NCBI RefSeq assembly: GCF_030812415.1
Contig: NZ_JAUSST010000015.1
Location: 1 to 41,501 of the forward strand
Length of the DNA: 41,501 nt
Direction of reading: 5' to 3'
Origin: Paenibacillus harenae
GTDB lineage: Bacteria > Bacillota > Bacilli > Paenibacillales > Paenibacillaceae
Shown: piece by piece, positions 24,503 to 33,249 of the stretch
Layout of the letters: each line of letters opens with the position of its first letter
Numbering within the stretch: position 1 is the first letter of the stretch
Position numbers and translations under genes: made by a program
Notes under the pieces: generated by a model
Told to the model about the DNA's origin: nothing
What the model saw: the letters and a program-made list of their open reading frames with translations, nothing else
The model's database searches: none

Positions 24503-26878
24503 TCAAACGTTCGCTAACACGTAACGCTTTCCGCTTTCTACATGGAACCCAATCCATCCATTCGCATCTTGAACATATTGAACCTCTTCGCCGTCCTGCG
24601 TAATCCTGACATTCCGCTTGGCAAGAACTTGGCAAGTCTGCGTTATGGAAGCTTCTATTTCCGCCTTTGATAGCGCGCCGTTGTTCCATTCCAAATCGAC
24701 TTCATAGCCCCCTCGGCCCCGCAATCCTCTGACAAACCCGTCTCTCCAGGAATCAGGCAACGCCGGCAGGAGTTCCAAGTATCCCTGATGGGATTGCAGC
24801 AGCATCTCTGCGATTCCCGCTGTAGCTGCGAAGTTGCCGTCGATCTGGAATGGAGGATGCGCACCGAACAGATTGGCATATACGCCGCCTCTGTGAGCAT
24901 TCATCGGTTCGTCACCCTTAACGAGTGTCAACATATTCGAGACTAAATGCTCTGCACGGTTGCCGTCTTTGAATCTTGCCCATAAGCCGACTTTCCAGCC
25001 AAGGCTCCATCCTGTCCCCCCGTCTCCTCTAATTTCAAGCGATTTTTTCGCCGCTTGGAACAGATCGGGAGCAGACCGCTCAGTAATGAGCCGTCCCGGA
25101 TAAACCCCGACAAGATGAGAGACGTGACGATGCTCGGCATCTTCCTCCTCGAAGTCTTGGGACCATTCCTGCAATCGACCGTGCTTCCCGATTTGGAGGG
25201 GCAGCAGCTTTTGCTTTTTCTCCGCAAGCGTCTTGGCAAAATCCTCATCGATCCCAAGCAGCTCCGCAGACTTCATGCAGTTGTCGAATAATTCGCCGAT
25301 CAGAGACAGATCCATGGTCGCGGCCGCGCTTACGGCTTGGCGCTTATCGCCAACCCGGAATTTCAGCTCGGGAGAGGTGGAGGGCGATGTAATGAGATGA
25401 CCGCCTTTGTCTTCAATGAGCCAATCCAGACAGAATAACGCAGCTTCCTTCATGATGGGGTATGCCTTATCCCGTAAAAACCCTTCATCCCCGCTGAACG
25501 CGTAATGCTCCCATAGATGCTGAGTCAGCCATACGCCGCCCATCGGCCAGAACGCCCAAACAGGGTCTCCATCCCCGAAATCGCCTACCGGCGCCGTTTG
25601 TCCCCACAAATCCGAATTATGGTGGGCAACCCATCCCCGTGCGCCATAGTTCGTTTCCGCCGTCTTCTTGCCGTTAACGGCCAGTCTGCCGATGAAATCG
25701 ATCAGCGGCTCGTGCAGCTCCGCCATATTGCAAGTTTCCGCAGGCCAATAATTCATTTCCGCGTTAATATTCAGCGTATAGTTGCTGCTCCATGGCGCCC
25801 GCGTCTCCTCGTTCCATATGCCTTGAAGATTGGCCGGACTGGTTCCCGGGCGCGAGCTGGCAATCATCAGGTATCGGCCATAATGGAACAAAAGCTCCAC
25901 CAGACCTGGATCGCTGCTGCCGTATTCGGCAATGCGCCGATCCGTAGCCATATCTGCGGGAGCCTTGCTTTCGCCCAGATGCAGGGCAACTCTGCCGAAC
26001 AGCTCGCCATGATCGTCCACATGACGGTTTCGAATATCCGTATATTCCTTCTCGCATATAGCCTGAATCGCTGCTGCGGTTAATTGTCCCGGATCGCGTT
26101 CCAAGTTGCTCGCGCCGAGCCCTAAGTCAAAGCTTGTCGCCGCGCTGAAGTACAAGGTTGCGACAGTAGCCCCGATGACATGCAAGCCGTCCGCATCAAC
26201 CCGCATCGTTCCGCCTTCATGCATGGCCGCCAGGCGTCCATGGAATTTCAGGCCTCTAGAAGTATTGGAATCGCCGTAACGCACGGGAACTTCCGCATCG
26301 CGGTAATTGGGCTCGACGTGCTCCGGCGCTGCGCCGGAAATCGTAAAGTGATCGCCATCCGCTTTCGATGTATATCGGAGCGGACTGTCCAGCTTGGCCC
26401 GAAAGCTAAGGAAGCCCTCCTTGCCCGCCGTTAATCGCACGACAATCGCCTGATCGGGATGCGTCGCGAATATTTCACGGGTAAATGGAACACCGCCGAC
26501 GTTATAGGCAACCGTCGCAATGCCGGTAGAGAGATCAAGCTTTCGGTTATACCCCCGGCGGCTTAGCTGTCCGTGATCCATCACAATGTGCAAATCGCCG
26601 AAAGGCAAATAAGATTGCGTATAAGGTCCCATCATTTCCTTGCAAAGCCGATCCGCTTCTTCGTACTTCTCTTGCGCGATAAGCTCCCGCACTTTCGGCA
26701 GCGCCGCTTTCGCTCCCGGATTATTCCAATCCCCGGGGTAACCTGACCATAGCGTATCTTCATTTAAAGCGATCCGTTCTTTCTCGATACCCCCGAAGAC
26801 CATCGCGCCAAGCCTGCCGTTTCCGACAGGAAGCGCTTCTACCCAATAGACAGCTGGGGAATGAAACTGAATATGCAT
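24503..26878 (-). CDS. GH95 alpha-L-fucosidase (or related alpha-L-galactosidase), cytoplasmic
   Basis: At 791 residues it has full GH95 length and no signal peptide. The N-terminal sandwich opens with W-x-E-A-L-P-V-G-N-G-R-L-G-A-M-V-F-G (12-29) and N-E-D-T-L-W-S-G (39-46). The (alpha/alpha)6 barrel has L-Q-G-I-W-N (351-356), L-N-I-N-A-E-M-N-Y-W (369-378, matching the Asn pair of bifidobacterial AfcA), T-S-P-E (acid E504) and Q-I-D-G-N-F-A-A-T-A-G (D680). GH95 enzymes invert and usually release terminal alpha-1,2-L-fucose, as in xyloglucan side chains; a few act on alpha-L-galactose. Being intracellular, it should act on imported oligosaccharides. GGGAGG lies 13 bases upstream of the ATG, a long spacing, but the N-terminus fits the family. 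It follows the two clan-F enzyme genes, 42 bp downstream. Confidence 0.93.
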   Translation of the reverse strand: MHIQFHSPAVYWVEALPVGNGRLGAMVFGGIEKERIALNEDTLWSGYPGDWNNPGAKAALPKVRELIAQEKYEEADRLCKEMMGPYTQSYLPFGDLHIVMDHGQLSRRGYNRKLDLSTGIATVAYNVGGVPFTREIFATHPDQAIVVRLTAGKEGFLSFRAKLDSPLRYTSKADGDHFTISGAAPEHVEPNYRDAEVPVRYGDSNTSRGLKFHGRLAAMHEGGTMRVDADGLHVIGATVATLYFSAATSFDLGLGASNLERDPGQLTAAAIQAICEKEYTDIRNRHVDDHGELFGRVALHLGESKAPADMATDRRIAEYGSSDPGLVELLFHYGRYLMIASSRPGTSPANLQGIWNEETRAPWSSNYTLNINAEMNYWPAETCNMAELHEPLIDFIGRLAVNGKKTAETNYGARGWVAHHNSDLWGQTAPVGDFGDGDPVWAFWPMGGVWLTQHLWEHYAFSGDEGFLRDKAYPIMKEAALFCLDWLIEDKGGHLITSPSTSPELKFRVGDKRQAVSAAATMDLSLIGELFDNCMKSAELLGIDEDFAKTLAEKKQKLLPLQIGKHGRLQEWSQDFEEEDAEHRHVSHLVGVYPGRLITERSAPDLFQAAKKSLEIRGDGGTGWSLGWKVGLWARFKDGNRAEHLVSNMLTLVKGDEPMNAHRGGVYANLFGAHPPFQIDGNFAATAGIAEMLLQSHQGYLELLPALPDSWRDGFVRGLRGRGGYEVDLEWNNGALSKAEIEASITQTCQVLAKRNVRITQDGEEVQYVQDANGWIGFHVESGKRYVLANV

Positions 26879-26920
26879 ATGGATTCCATGTCCTCCCTTT
26901 TTACTATGAATGCACTTCTA

Positions 26921-27835
26921 TCAATCTTCCGCTCCAAGATTCAACTCAAACTCCTTGTCGCGGTCACAGATCAGCACACCGTCCACAACTTCCAGCTTGG
27001 CAACCTGAATGGACGAACGGCGCATTTCATATCCCGAATCTTCGTTATTCCCATTAACACGGCCAGGATGAGTGAAATAAAAGATATATCCCTCTTTCCC
27101 TTGTACGACCACATCTGCGTGAAGGCCGATCGTCCCGTCATCCTCACGTTTGCCGGGCTGGTCGAGAATGATGCCGTTTCGTTCCCAGGTCATAAGATCA
27201 TCGGAACGGAAAACACCTTGTCCTCTCCATTCGTCTATGATAAGCCAATAATATCCTTTTAAGTGAAACACATTCGGTCCTTCGTGGTTTCTTTCGGTTA
27301 ACACCGGACCAATCGGCTGCCAATCATACAGATCCTTGCTCTCGGCAGCGTAGGTATGATTCCGCTCCTTAAACCACATTCGAAACTTGCCGTTCGGCAG
27401 TTGGTACACACAGGCATCGATCACGTTCTCCTCACTGATTCCAAGCGTGGACTGGAACTCCCAACGAATAAGGTCGGGGCTGGTATAATGCCTGATACGA
27501 GCCTTTCCCGTCCAATCTTCCGGTACGCCGCGGACGTAAGTGACATACATATGGTACTGCCCGTCATGCCAAATGATTTCTGGCGCCCAGAACGTATTTC
27601 TGCCCCATTCTGTTTCAAGACCTTCCAGGGTTCCCCGGTATAACCAGGTTGATCCGCCATCCGATGAAGAAGCAACACCGAGATCGGTACCATGCACCCA
27701 TCCGAATTTCGGCCCCTCCTGCGTTGCACGGCGGTTCGTATAGATCATCCACCATTCCTTGGCTTGCCGATTCCAAATAACTACAGGATCTGCCGCACCG
27801 TCATAGATGGGATCCCTAAACAATGGCGATTTCAT
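26921..27835 (-). CDS. GH43-like five-bladed propeller glycosidase
   Basis: A compact 304-residue protein with no signal, made of one five-bladed propeller. A-A-D-P-V-V (base D16), W-W-M-I-Y-T-N-R-R (28-36), W-A-P-E-I-I-W-H-D-G (83-92), V-I-D-A-C-V-Y (D140) and E-G-P-N-V-F (acid E185) give the three acidic residues expected of clan F (GH43) and related GH117-type enzymes. The Y-T-N-R-R motif is not typical of GH43 arabinofuranosidases, so a separate subfamily is possible. Its ATG directly follows the stop of the upstream GH43 gene (TGAATG), so the two are probably translated in a coupled way. The substrate is open. Confidence 0.8.
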   Translation of the reverse strand: MKSPLFRDPIYDGAADPVVIWNRQAKEWWMIYTNRRATQEGPKFGWVHGTDLGVASSSDGGSTWLYRGTLEGLETEWGRNTFWAPEIIWHDGQYHMYVTYVRGVPEDWTGKARIRHYTSPDLIRWEFQSTLGISEENVIDACVYQLPNGKFRMWFKERNHTYAAESKDLYDWQPIGPVLTERNHEGPNVFHLKGYYWLIIDEWRGQGVFRSDDLMTWERNGIILDQPGKREDDGTIGLHADVVVQGKEGYIFYFTHPGRVNGNNEDSGYEMRRSSIQVAKLEVVDGVLICDRDKEFELNLGAED

Positions 27836-29398
27836 TCATTCTCCACTCCTCGCGACCTCATAACAGAATTGGTCTACATCGATATAACCCTGTTCACTTT
27901 CGCAGTTATAGCTGTATAACCCGATCCGGTCTCCCCTGTAATTCCCCCACCCTAGCTGATAAGCGTCCCCAAAGCTTATGAAATGCACCCCATCGACGCT
28001 GTATTGGAATCGGTTGATTCCGTCAATGTCCCACACAGACCTTAACCAAAGGGCGCTGACTGTCAATTGCGGCCCCCATACAGTCGTTCCCGAATGGTTA
28101 AACTTCAGAACCCTTGTCCCATTCAGTTGTTTTACGCCGATCGTGCAATAGGTTTGCGCAAAATGGCAAAGCCCCGCTTCTTGTCCGGCCGCCATGCCTC
28201 CGATCTCTATCTTTGCGGTTGCCGCATTGTGAACGGTTCTAAACGCTCTTTGTGAAATGACGTTGCAGACGGTAAAAAAATTATCCTTATCGATGGGTTG
28301 GCTTGCGTAAAGACGCAAATAGCCGGGCCGTTCCGCTAACGACCATTTGTCGGCGTTCGGCTGATGGTTCCATTCCCAATACGGCTCGAGCACCGCTCGG
28401 TCAAAATCGTCATTTGCGGCAAGAACCGCCGCGGGATGTCCGTTGATGGGCTTCCTGCCTCCCCATACCATCTCTCCGATTCCGTCTCCGTCCGTATCGT
28501 TGCCGATGATCGGCCATCCGTCAATCCACGTTACGGGTAGCAAGTGAAGCGTTCTCCCTTCGTAATACCCGCCCGTTCCTTGATGACTAATGAAGTACCA
28601 CTCCCCGGAAACCGTCTGGACAAGTCCGCCTTGATTAGGCTCTCGGTCTACATCCATGCCGTGCGTATGGATAATTTCCTTTTCCTCATAGGGCCCATAA
28701 ATATGTTCTGCCCTTAACATCATGACGACTCGGACTTCAACGCCTTCCTCAAGGCGAACCTCGCTATGGAAAAAGTAGTAGGTTCCGTTTATTTTGTATA
28801 TCTTATTGGCTTCGCTCCCTTTGTACTGATGGATAATCTTATCGCTGTCATGCAATAGCTCTTTGCCGTCTTCACTAAGTTTAATTAAATGGATATTGTA
28901 GTTATCGGCAAAATTAGTGGCAACCAAGTAGCCTTGTCCGTCATCGTCCCAGAACGGACAGCAGTCGTCCCAGCCGGTAACCTCCCAAACCTGATGAAGC
29001 GGCTCCCAAGGTCCCGCAGGATCGGAAGCCGTGCTCATAAACAATCCTTCATCGGGCGTGAAAAAATATACCCAGAATTTATCCTTATGGAATCGGATGG
29101 CCCCCGCCCAGACTCCTCTGCCGTAACGATTCATGCTATCGTAATTGTATTCCGGGCCGATGCTTGTCAAATCATTCACAACATGTCCGATCATGCTCCA
29201 ATTCACAAGATCCTTGGAATGCAGCACCGCCATCCCCGGAGAGCAATGCAAGGTAGAGGAGATACCGTAATAATCATCCCCGACTCGAATGACATCCGGA
29301 TCGCTATAATCGCCGGGCAAGACAGGATTGACATAGGTACCGTCCCCCTGATCTCCCCACGATCCCTTCTGCGATAATAGATAGGAATTAACCTCCAT
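27836..29398 (-). CDS. GH43 beta-xylosidase / alpha-L-arabinofuranosidase (GH43_12-like)
   Basis: At 520 residues it has two domains and no signal. The propeller (20-335) shows N-P-V-L-P-G-D-Y-S-D-P-D-V with base D33, W-D-D-C-C-P-F-W-D-D-D-G (143-154, the second Asp) and G-S-E-A-N-K-I-Y-K with acid E196. The C-terminal ~180 residues form the concanavalin-like sandwich common in this branch (F-D-R-A-V-L-E-P-Y-W-E-W-N-H-Q-P). The layout matches subfamily 12, mostly arabinofuranosidases and xylosidases acting on short oligosaccharides in the cytoplasm. The start has AAAGGA 11 bases upstream. It heads the run GH43, GH43-like, GH95. No separate promoter was recognised in the 65 bp after the upstream terminator. 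Confidence 0.9.
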   Translation of the reverse strand: MEVNSYLLSQKGSWGDQGDGTYVNPVLPGDYSDPDVIRVGDDYYGISSTLHCSPGMAVLHSKDLVNWSMIGHVVNDLTSIGPEYNYDSMNRYGRGVWAGAIRFHKDKFWVYFFTPDEGLFMSTASDPAGPWEPLHQVWEVTGWDDCCPFWDDDGQGYLVATNFADNYNIHLIKLSEDGKELLHDSDKIIHQYKGSEANKIYKINGTYYFFHSEVRLEEGVEVRVVMMLRAEHIYGPYEEKEIIHTHGMDVDREPNQGGLVQTVSGEWYFISHQGTGGYYEGRTLHLLPVTWIDGWPIIGNDTDGDGIGEMVWGGRKPINGHPAAVLAANDDFDRAVLEPYWEWNHQPNADKWSLAERPGYLRLYASQPIDKDNFFTVCNVISQRAFRTVHNAATAKIEIGGMAAGQEAGLCHFAQTYCTIGVKQLNGTRVLKFNHSGTTVWGPQLTVSALWLRSVWDIDGINRFQYSVDGVHFISFGDAYQLGWGNYRGDRIGLYSYNCESEQGYIDVDQFCYEVARSGE

Positions 29399-29463
29399 AA
29401 CACCGTAATCCTTTCCATTCTAAATTTAGCTTTTTAACAAGATGATCATGCATGACGGAAAGC

Positions 29464-29488
29464 CCGGAACATGGCTTGCATGTTCCGG
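29464..29488 (-). terminator. Terminator after the LamG stump
   Basis: CCGGAACATG and CATGTTCCGG form a perfect 10-bp stem with loop GCTTG. It lies 32 bases after the stop of the LamG fragment. The minus-strand tail GGCTTTCC is only partly T-rich. It closes the transporter operon at 29662-33142. Confidence 0.7.
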
Positions 29489-29520
29489 ACTTCCTCTGGT
29501 TCATTCACTGACGCTACAAT

Positions 29521-29625
29521 CTACTCTTTCATCACAGCCGATACTTCCTGATCGGTTAAAGCAATGTTATAGATGCGGAAGTCGTTCACCCGTCCGTCGA
29601 GATACGGATTGTTGGAGACTACCAT
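29521..29625 (-). pseudogene. Stump of a LamG-type (jelly-roll) domain C-terminus
   Basis: A 34-codon minus-strand frame starts M-V-V-S-N-N-P-Y-L-D-G-R-V-N-D-F-R-I-Y-N, continues I-A-L-T-D-Q-E-V-S-A-V-M-K-E, and ends with TAG. N-P-Y-L-D-G-x-V-x-D-F-R-I-Y-N-x-A-L is the closing strand of a LamG domain; the giant protein has D-E-F-R-I-Y-N-Y-A-L-S at the same place. No start region or upstream sandwich survives. It is the last bit of a lost LamG-tailed enzyme gene, with its terminator at 29464. Confidence 0.7.
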
Positions 29626-29628
29626 ACT

Positions 29629-29658
29629 TACTTGCTATTGTCATCAATCGCCTTCTGA
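29629..29658 (-). repeat. Repeat of a binding-protein tail, first copy at 24364-24390
   Basis: Just after the stop of the binding-protein gene at 29662, another frame reads T-Q-K-A-I-D-D-N-S-K and TAA. It matches the stump at 24364-24390 at 25 of 27 bases with a 3-base insertion. This second tail is out of frame with the live gene, so it is probably the end of a replaced neighbour. Confidence 0.6.
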
Positions 29659-29661
29659 GTT

Positions 29662-31245
29662 TTACTTAATGCCTCTCTTGGCTGCCTCTTCGTTAACTTC
29701 TTTGATCGCCTCCGGAACGCCTTTGGCGTCGTATCCCTTAACGATTTCTTTCCACTGGGCGATCGGATCTCCTTTGCCCAAAACGACTTTAACGATGTCA
29801 TCCATAATATTTGGGTCCAGAGCCGCAAACTTGATTTTCGCCGGAGTCGAAATCGCATTGAATTCAAAGTTGACAGGCATCGTCGAATCTTCTTGTTTGA
29901 ATCGATTCCAGGTATCAATTTGCAGCTTCATCAGTCCGGCAGCTTCAGGGTCGGAGCTCACCACTTTTTTGCCTTTGTACAGGAGGGGATCCCATGCGGC
30001 AAGCCAAACTAGTTTGGACGTGACCGGATATTTGTCGGCAAGCGTTTCATCTTGTTTGAGCAGGGAAACGTATTGTCCATTTTCCACTTTATAATCGACA
30101 TTCTCGATTCCATTAATACCCAGGACTCTGTATTCATCAGACAGCATGTAATCCATTACTTGAAGCGCCCGTTTGAATTTTTCATCGCTGAGCGTACCTG
30201 GGAAAAACGTATTGGACCAGTATGGAGCACCTGCCATCGTATAGCGTTTGCCGTCAGCTGCAGGCCAAATGTTCATATAACCGATTGCTTTGGAAGCGCT
30301 GACGCCTGGATTCGCTTTCTTGAATGTGGCTAATTGATCGTCTGTCACGCCTTCCAGGCCGTAAAGAGCAAAGCTTTGGCCGGACAAGAACTTGTTCGTG
30401 CCATCGGCGTCTTTCTGAATCGCAAAGTCCTTGTCAAGAACACCATCCGTATACAATGTACGAAGCTGCTGGATTCCGGTATGGGCTCTCTCCGACGTAA
30501 AGGCCGGAATCCACTTGCCGTTTTCTTGAGTCCAGTTACTGCTGAACACCATTTCAGGGAAGCTTCCCAGGAATTGCGTTAACAGGTAACCTTTCGAGTT
30601 AATTGTCAAGCCGGCGATTCCAGGGTGCTGCTTCATGACGGCTTTGGTCATAGCCAGGAATTCCTCAAAGCTTTGCGGCTCCTTTGTAAATCCGGCTTGC
30701 TCCGCCCAATCCTTCCGATAACGGATTGGTCTGCCTAATCTGGCGTCGCCGATTTCCTCGCTACCAAAACGCGGAATCGAATAAAATTTCCCATCCACCT
30801 TGAGCGGCTTCACAGACTCATCGGACATAAATTTTTGCAAATTCGGATATGGGCTCAAATCGTCAGGGAGCGGCTTGAGAACGCCTTGCTTGGCCCAGGT
30901 TTGGTACAACCCCATATCAATCTCGTTGGCGAACATATCGGGAAGCTGCTTGGACGCGGCCCATACTTTTGCCTTCTCCTGCCAGTCGTTCCAGGTAATC
31001 TGAACCGGTTTGATCGTGATGTTGAATTTCTTGGTCAAATCGTTGTAAACGGTATCATTCTTTGCATTTGGAGCGTCAAAGCCCGCCTGGATGTCCCATA
31101 CGGCAACGCTCAGCTCTATTGGCTCGCTCGCTTGGCCCGGGGATGTATTTGGAGACTTTTCCTCCCCTTTTCCGCAGCCAGTTAACACTGTCCCTACAGC
31201 AAGAAGCAGCGCCACCCCAACCTTTACTCTTTGTTTAAACTTCAT
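29662..31245 (-). CDS. Extracellular solute-binding lipoprotein (LplA type)
   Basis: The 527-residue protein has a lipoprotein signal ending V-L-T-G-C-G-K, then a short linker and a full binding-protein fold. Regions such as F-Y-S-I-P-R-F-G, R-K-D-W and D-A-K-G-V-P-E-A-I-K-E-V near the C-terminus fit the LplA-like oligosaccharide receptors. The ATG has GGAGGG 7-8 bases upstream. It is the third gene of its transporter group, 65 bp after the LplC-type permease. No hairpin is seen in that gap. The ligand is unknown. Confidence 0.92.
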   Translation of the reverse strand: MKFKQRVKVGVALLLAVGTVLTGCGKGEEKSPNTSPGQASEPIELSVAVWDIQAGFDAPNAKNDTVYNDLTKKFNITIKPVQITWNDWQEKAKVWAASKQLPDMFANEIDMGLYQTWAKQGVLKPLPDDLSPYPNLQKFMSDESVKPLKVDGKFYSIPRFGSEEIGDARLGRPIRYRKDWAEQAGFTKEPQSFEEFLAMTKAVMKQHPGIAGLTINSKGYLLTQFLGSFPEMVFSSNWTQENGKWIPAFTSERAHTGIQQLRTLYTDGVLDKDFAIQKDADGTNKFLSGQSFALYGLEGVTDDQLATFKKANPGVSASKAIGYMNIWPAADGKRYTMAGAPYWSNTFFPGTLSDEKFKRALQVMDYMLSDEYRVLGINGIENVDYKVENGQYVSLLKQDETLADKYPVTSKLVWLAAWDPLLYKGKKVVSSDPEAAGLMKLQIDTWNRFKQEDSTMPVNFEFNAISTPAKIKFAALDPNIMDDIVKVVLGKGDPIAQWKEIVKGYDAKGVPEAIKEVNEEAAKRGIK

Positions 31246-31310
31246 CCTGCAAACCCTCCTTTATGTTTTTGAAACCTGAATATATATAACAACGGCCGAA
31301 GCCATTACTA

Positions 31311-32183
31311 TCATTCCTTCACGGAACCGATCATGATTCCCGCATTAAAATATTTCTGTATGAAGGGATAAATCATCAGGATCGGAACGGCGGAGACGAT
31401 GATCATCGCCGACTTTACCGATTCGCTATACACGTTTCGAGTTTGTGCGGCAAACTGTGCGCCCATCGAATTATTCATGACCTGACTCAGATTAGTGATA
31501 GCATCCCTTAGCACAAGCTGCATCGGGTGCAGGTTGGTATCGTTAATAAACAGCATCGGCAGCCACCATTCATTCCATCGGTCAACCGCATAAAACAAGG
31601 ACATGGTCGCCATAATAGGCAGAGAAACAGGTACAATAATACGAATGAGTATTGTCAAATCGTTAGCCCCGTCGATTTTTGCTGATTCCTCAAGAGAAGG
31701 ATTGACGGACCCGAAGAAGTTTCTCATTAGGATCAAGTTAAATGCGTTTACAGCCACAGGCAAAATCATGACAAGCAAATTATTCTGCAGGTGAAGTCCC
31801 TGAACCGTCAAATAAAAGGGAATAAGGCCGCCTGAAAAAAACATCGTCAAGATGATGCCAGTAAAGATGATATTGCGCCCGGGCATCGAGCTCTTGGATA
31901 ACGCATAAGCTCCTGCCGTCGTGACCGCCAGACTGACCAATGTGCCCGATACGGTCACGATAACCGATATCAACAAGCCATTGACGACCTTCCCTTGATG
32001 AAAGATATACTGATATGAAGAAAAATCAATTGATCGAGGCCAAATCATAACCCCCCCTGCCCTCATGTCCGATATGGTGGACAAGGATTGAACAAGAGTT
32101 TGATAAAACGGGAATGCAGTCGCAATCGCGCCGAGCCCCAAGACGAGGGTGATGAGTGCATTAGATACCGAAAACCGCTTCAA
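31311..32183 (-). CDS. ABC sugar transporter permease, LplC type, TTG start
   Basis: 290 residues with about six membrane segments. The EAA loop reads E-E-S-A-K-I-D-G-A-N-D-L, then V-P-V-S-L-P, and the end I-M-I-G-S-V-K-E matches the LplC/YtcP branch. The start is TTG at 32183, overlapping the upstream permease stop as TTGA. AAGGAGGAGGG lies just upstream, and no better ATG gives the expected N-terminus. The overlap points to translational coupling with the LplB partner. Confidence 0.92.
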   Translation of the reverse strand: MKRFSVSNALITLVLGLGAIATAFPFYQTLVQSLSTISDMRAGGVMIWPRSIDFSSYQYIFHQGKVVNGLLISVIVTVSGTLVSLAVTTAGAYALSKSSMPGRNIIFTGIILTMFFSGGLIPFYLTVQGLHLQNNLLVMILPVAVNAFNLILMRNFFGSVNPSLEESAKIDGANDLTILIRIIVPVSLPIMATMSLFYAVDRWNEWWLPMLFINDTNLHPMQLVLRDAITNLSQVMNNSMGAQFAAQTRNVYSESVKSAMIIVSAVPILMIYPFIQKYFNAGIMIGSVKE

Positions 32184-33142
32184 TAGAGGCCCTCCTCCTT
32201 AAAAACACGTTTAACAACAAAGTTTGCCCCAAACAGAAGCAGGCAGTTAATGGCCGATTTCAGCAAACCGACCGTTGTCGAGTAGCCGAACCCCGTAGAA
32301 TCCACGAATGCGCTGCGGTATACGAACGTATCGAGGATATCGGCACGTTCATAAACGGCAGGGTTATATAAATTGAAGATTTGGTCGAATCCGCCGTTCA
32401 TAATGCCGCCGACTGCCAATATAAGCATAATCGCGGCCGTATTGCGAAGCACCGGCCATGTAATGGCTTTCATTTGCTGGTAACGGTTAGCCCCGTCAAT
32501 GGACGCCGCCTCGTAAAGCTCGGGGTTGATGCCTGCGATTGCCGCCAAATAAATAATGGATGACCAGCCTGCTTCTTTCCAAATATTCGACGTGAAAAGC
32601 AAGCCCAGAAAACTCCCGTTGTGTAACAGTATCGAATTTTTCTCGAATCCGAACAGCACCAGAATTTGATTGAGCACACCCTGATCGTTCAGAATATTCG
32701 TGATGATTCCGCTTAACACGACCCAGCTGATGAAATGCGGAAACGTAAATACGGTTTGAAAGATCCGCTTTAGTCTTCCGAATCTCATTTCATTCAATAG
32801 GATCGCGAGCAGAATCGGAATCGGGAATTCAATAATCAAACGCCCGAAGCTGATGAACAAGGTGTTATTAAACGCATGCTTGAAGTTCGGATCGCTCAAC
32901 ACATCACGAAAGTTTTGAAAGTTGTTCCAGGGACTATCCATAATCCCCAGCATGTAATTGAAATCCTTAAAAGCAAGGACCACGCCGTACATAGGCACGT
33001 ACGCGAAGATCAGAAAAAACAACACGACTGGCAATATCATCAAATAGAAGTACTTATGCTTGACGACTTCTTGCCACTTGCGACGGTTGGCTCCCAACCC
33101 CGACTGCCTCCCGTACTTGATATGACTTGCAGAATTTTGCAT
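32180..33142 (-). CDS. ABC sugar transporter permease, LplB type
   Basis: About 320 residues. A basic N-terminal tail is followed by membrane segments starting Y-L-M-I-L-P-V-V-L-F-F-L, the LplB motif Y-V-P-M-Y-G-V-V-L-A-F-K, and the EAA loop L-Y-E-A-A-S-I-D-G-A-N-R. ATG 33142 is preferred over the frame-opening TTG at 33160, because GGAGG lies about 12 bases and GAGGGAG a few bases before it. It is the first gene of the operon, with a TATAAT promoter and a cre-like site directly upstream. Confidence 0.92.
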   Translation of the reverse strand: MQNSASHIKYGRQSGLGANRRKWQEVVKHKYFYLMILPVVLFFLIFAYVPMYGVVLAFKDFNYMLGIMDSPWNNFQNFRDVLSDPNFKHAFNNTLFISFGRLIIEFPIPILLAILLNEMRFGRLKRIFQTVFTFPHFISWVVLSGIITNILNDQGVLNQILVLFGFEKNSILLHNGSFLGLLFTSNIWKEAGWSSIIYLAAIAGINPELYEAASIDGANRYQQMKAITWPVLRNTAAIMLILAVGGIMNGGFDQIFNLYNPAVYERADILDTFVYRSAFVDSTGFGYSTTVGLLKSAINCLLLFGANFVVKRVFKEEGLY

Positions 33143-33177
33143 TCTCCCTCTCGCCTCCAAATCTTCTCTATGAGGAA

Positions 33178-33206
33178 ATTATAAAGCAAGCGCTTTCTTA
33201 AAGGTA
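33178..33206 (-). promoter_or_regulatory. Promoter of the 33142-29662 transporter operon
   Basis: A perfect TATAAT (33178-33183) lies 36 bp before the permease ATG. At 17 bp spacing the -35 position reads TACCTT (33201-33206), a poor match to TTGACA. A strong -10 with a weak -35 suggests dependence on an activator such as the YesN-type regulator at 33334. Confidence 0.5.
33185..33198. promoter_or_regulatory. cre-like site inside the promoter spacer
   Basis: AGCAAGCGCTTTCT contains the AAGCGCTTTC core of CcpA sites and matches the cre consensus except at the two outer bases. It lies in the spacer between -35 and -10, where binding would block the polymerase. Its match is weaker than the perfect site at 1103. 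Confidence 0.45.
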
Positions 33207-33249
33207 TGTCGCTAGATTAGAGGTTTTTTTTTGTATTCTAAAAAAATTC

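Noticed and set aside
24363..24689. 108-codon frame as a separate gene
   Set aside because: Its first two thirds are an out-of-frame shadow of GH95. Only the last 30 codons look like protein, so just that part is listed as a stump.
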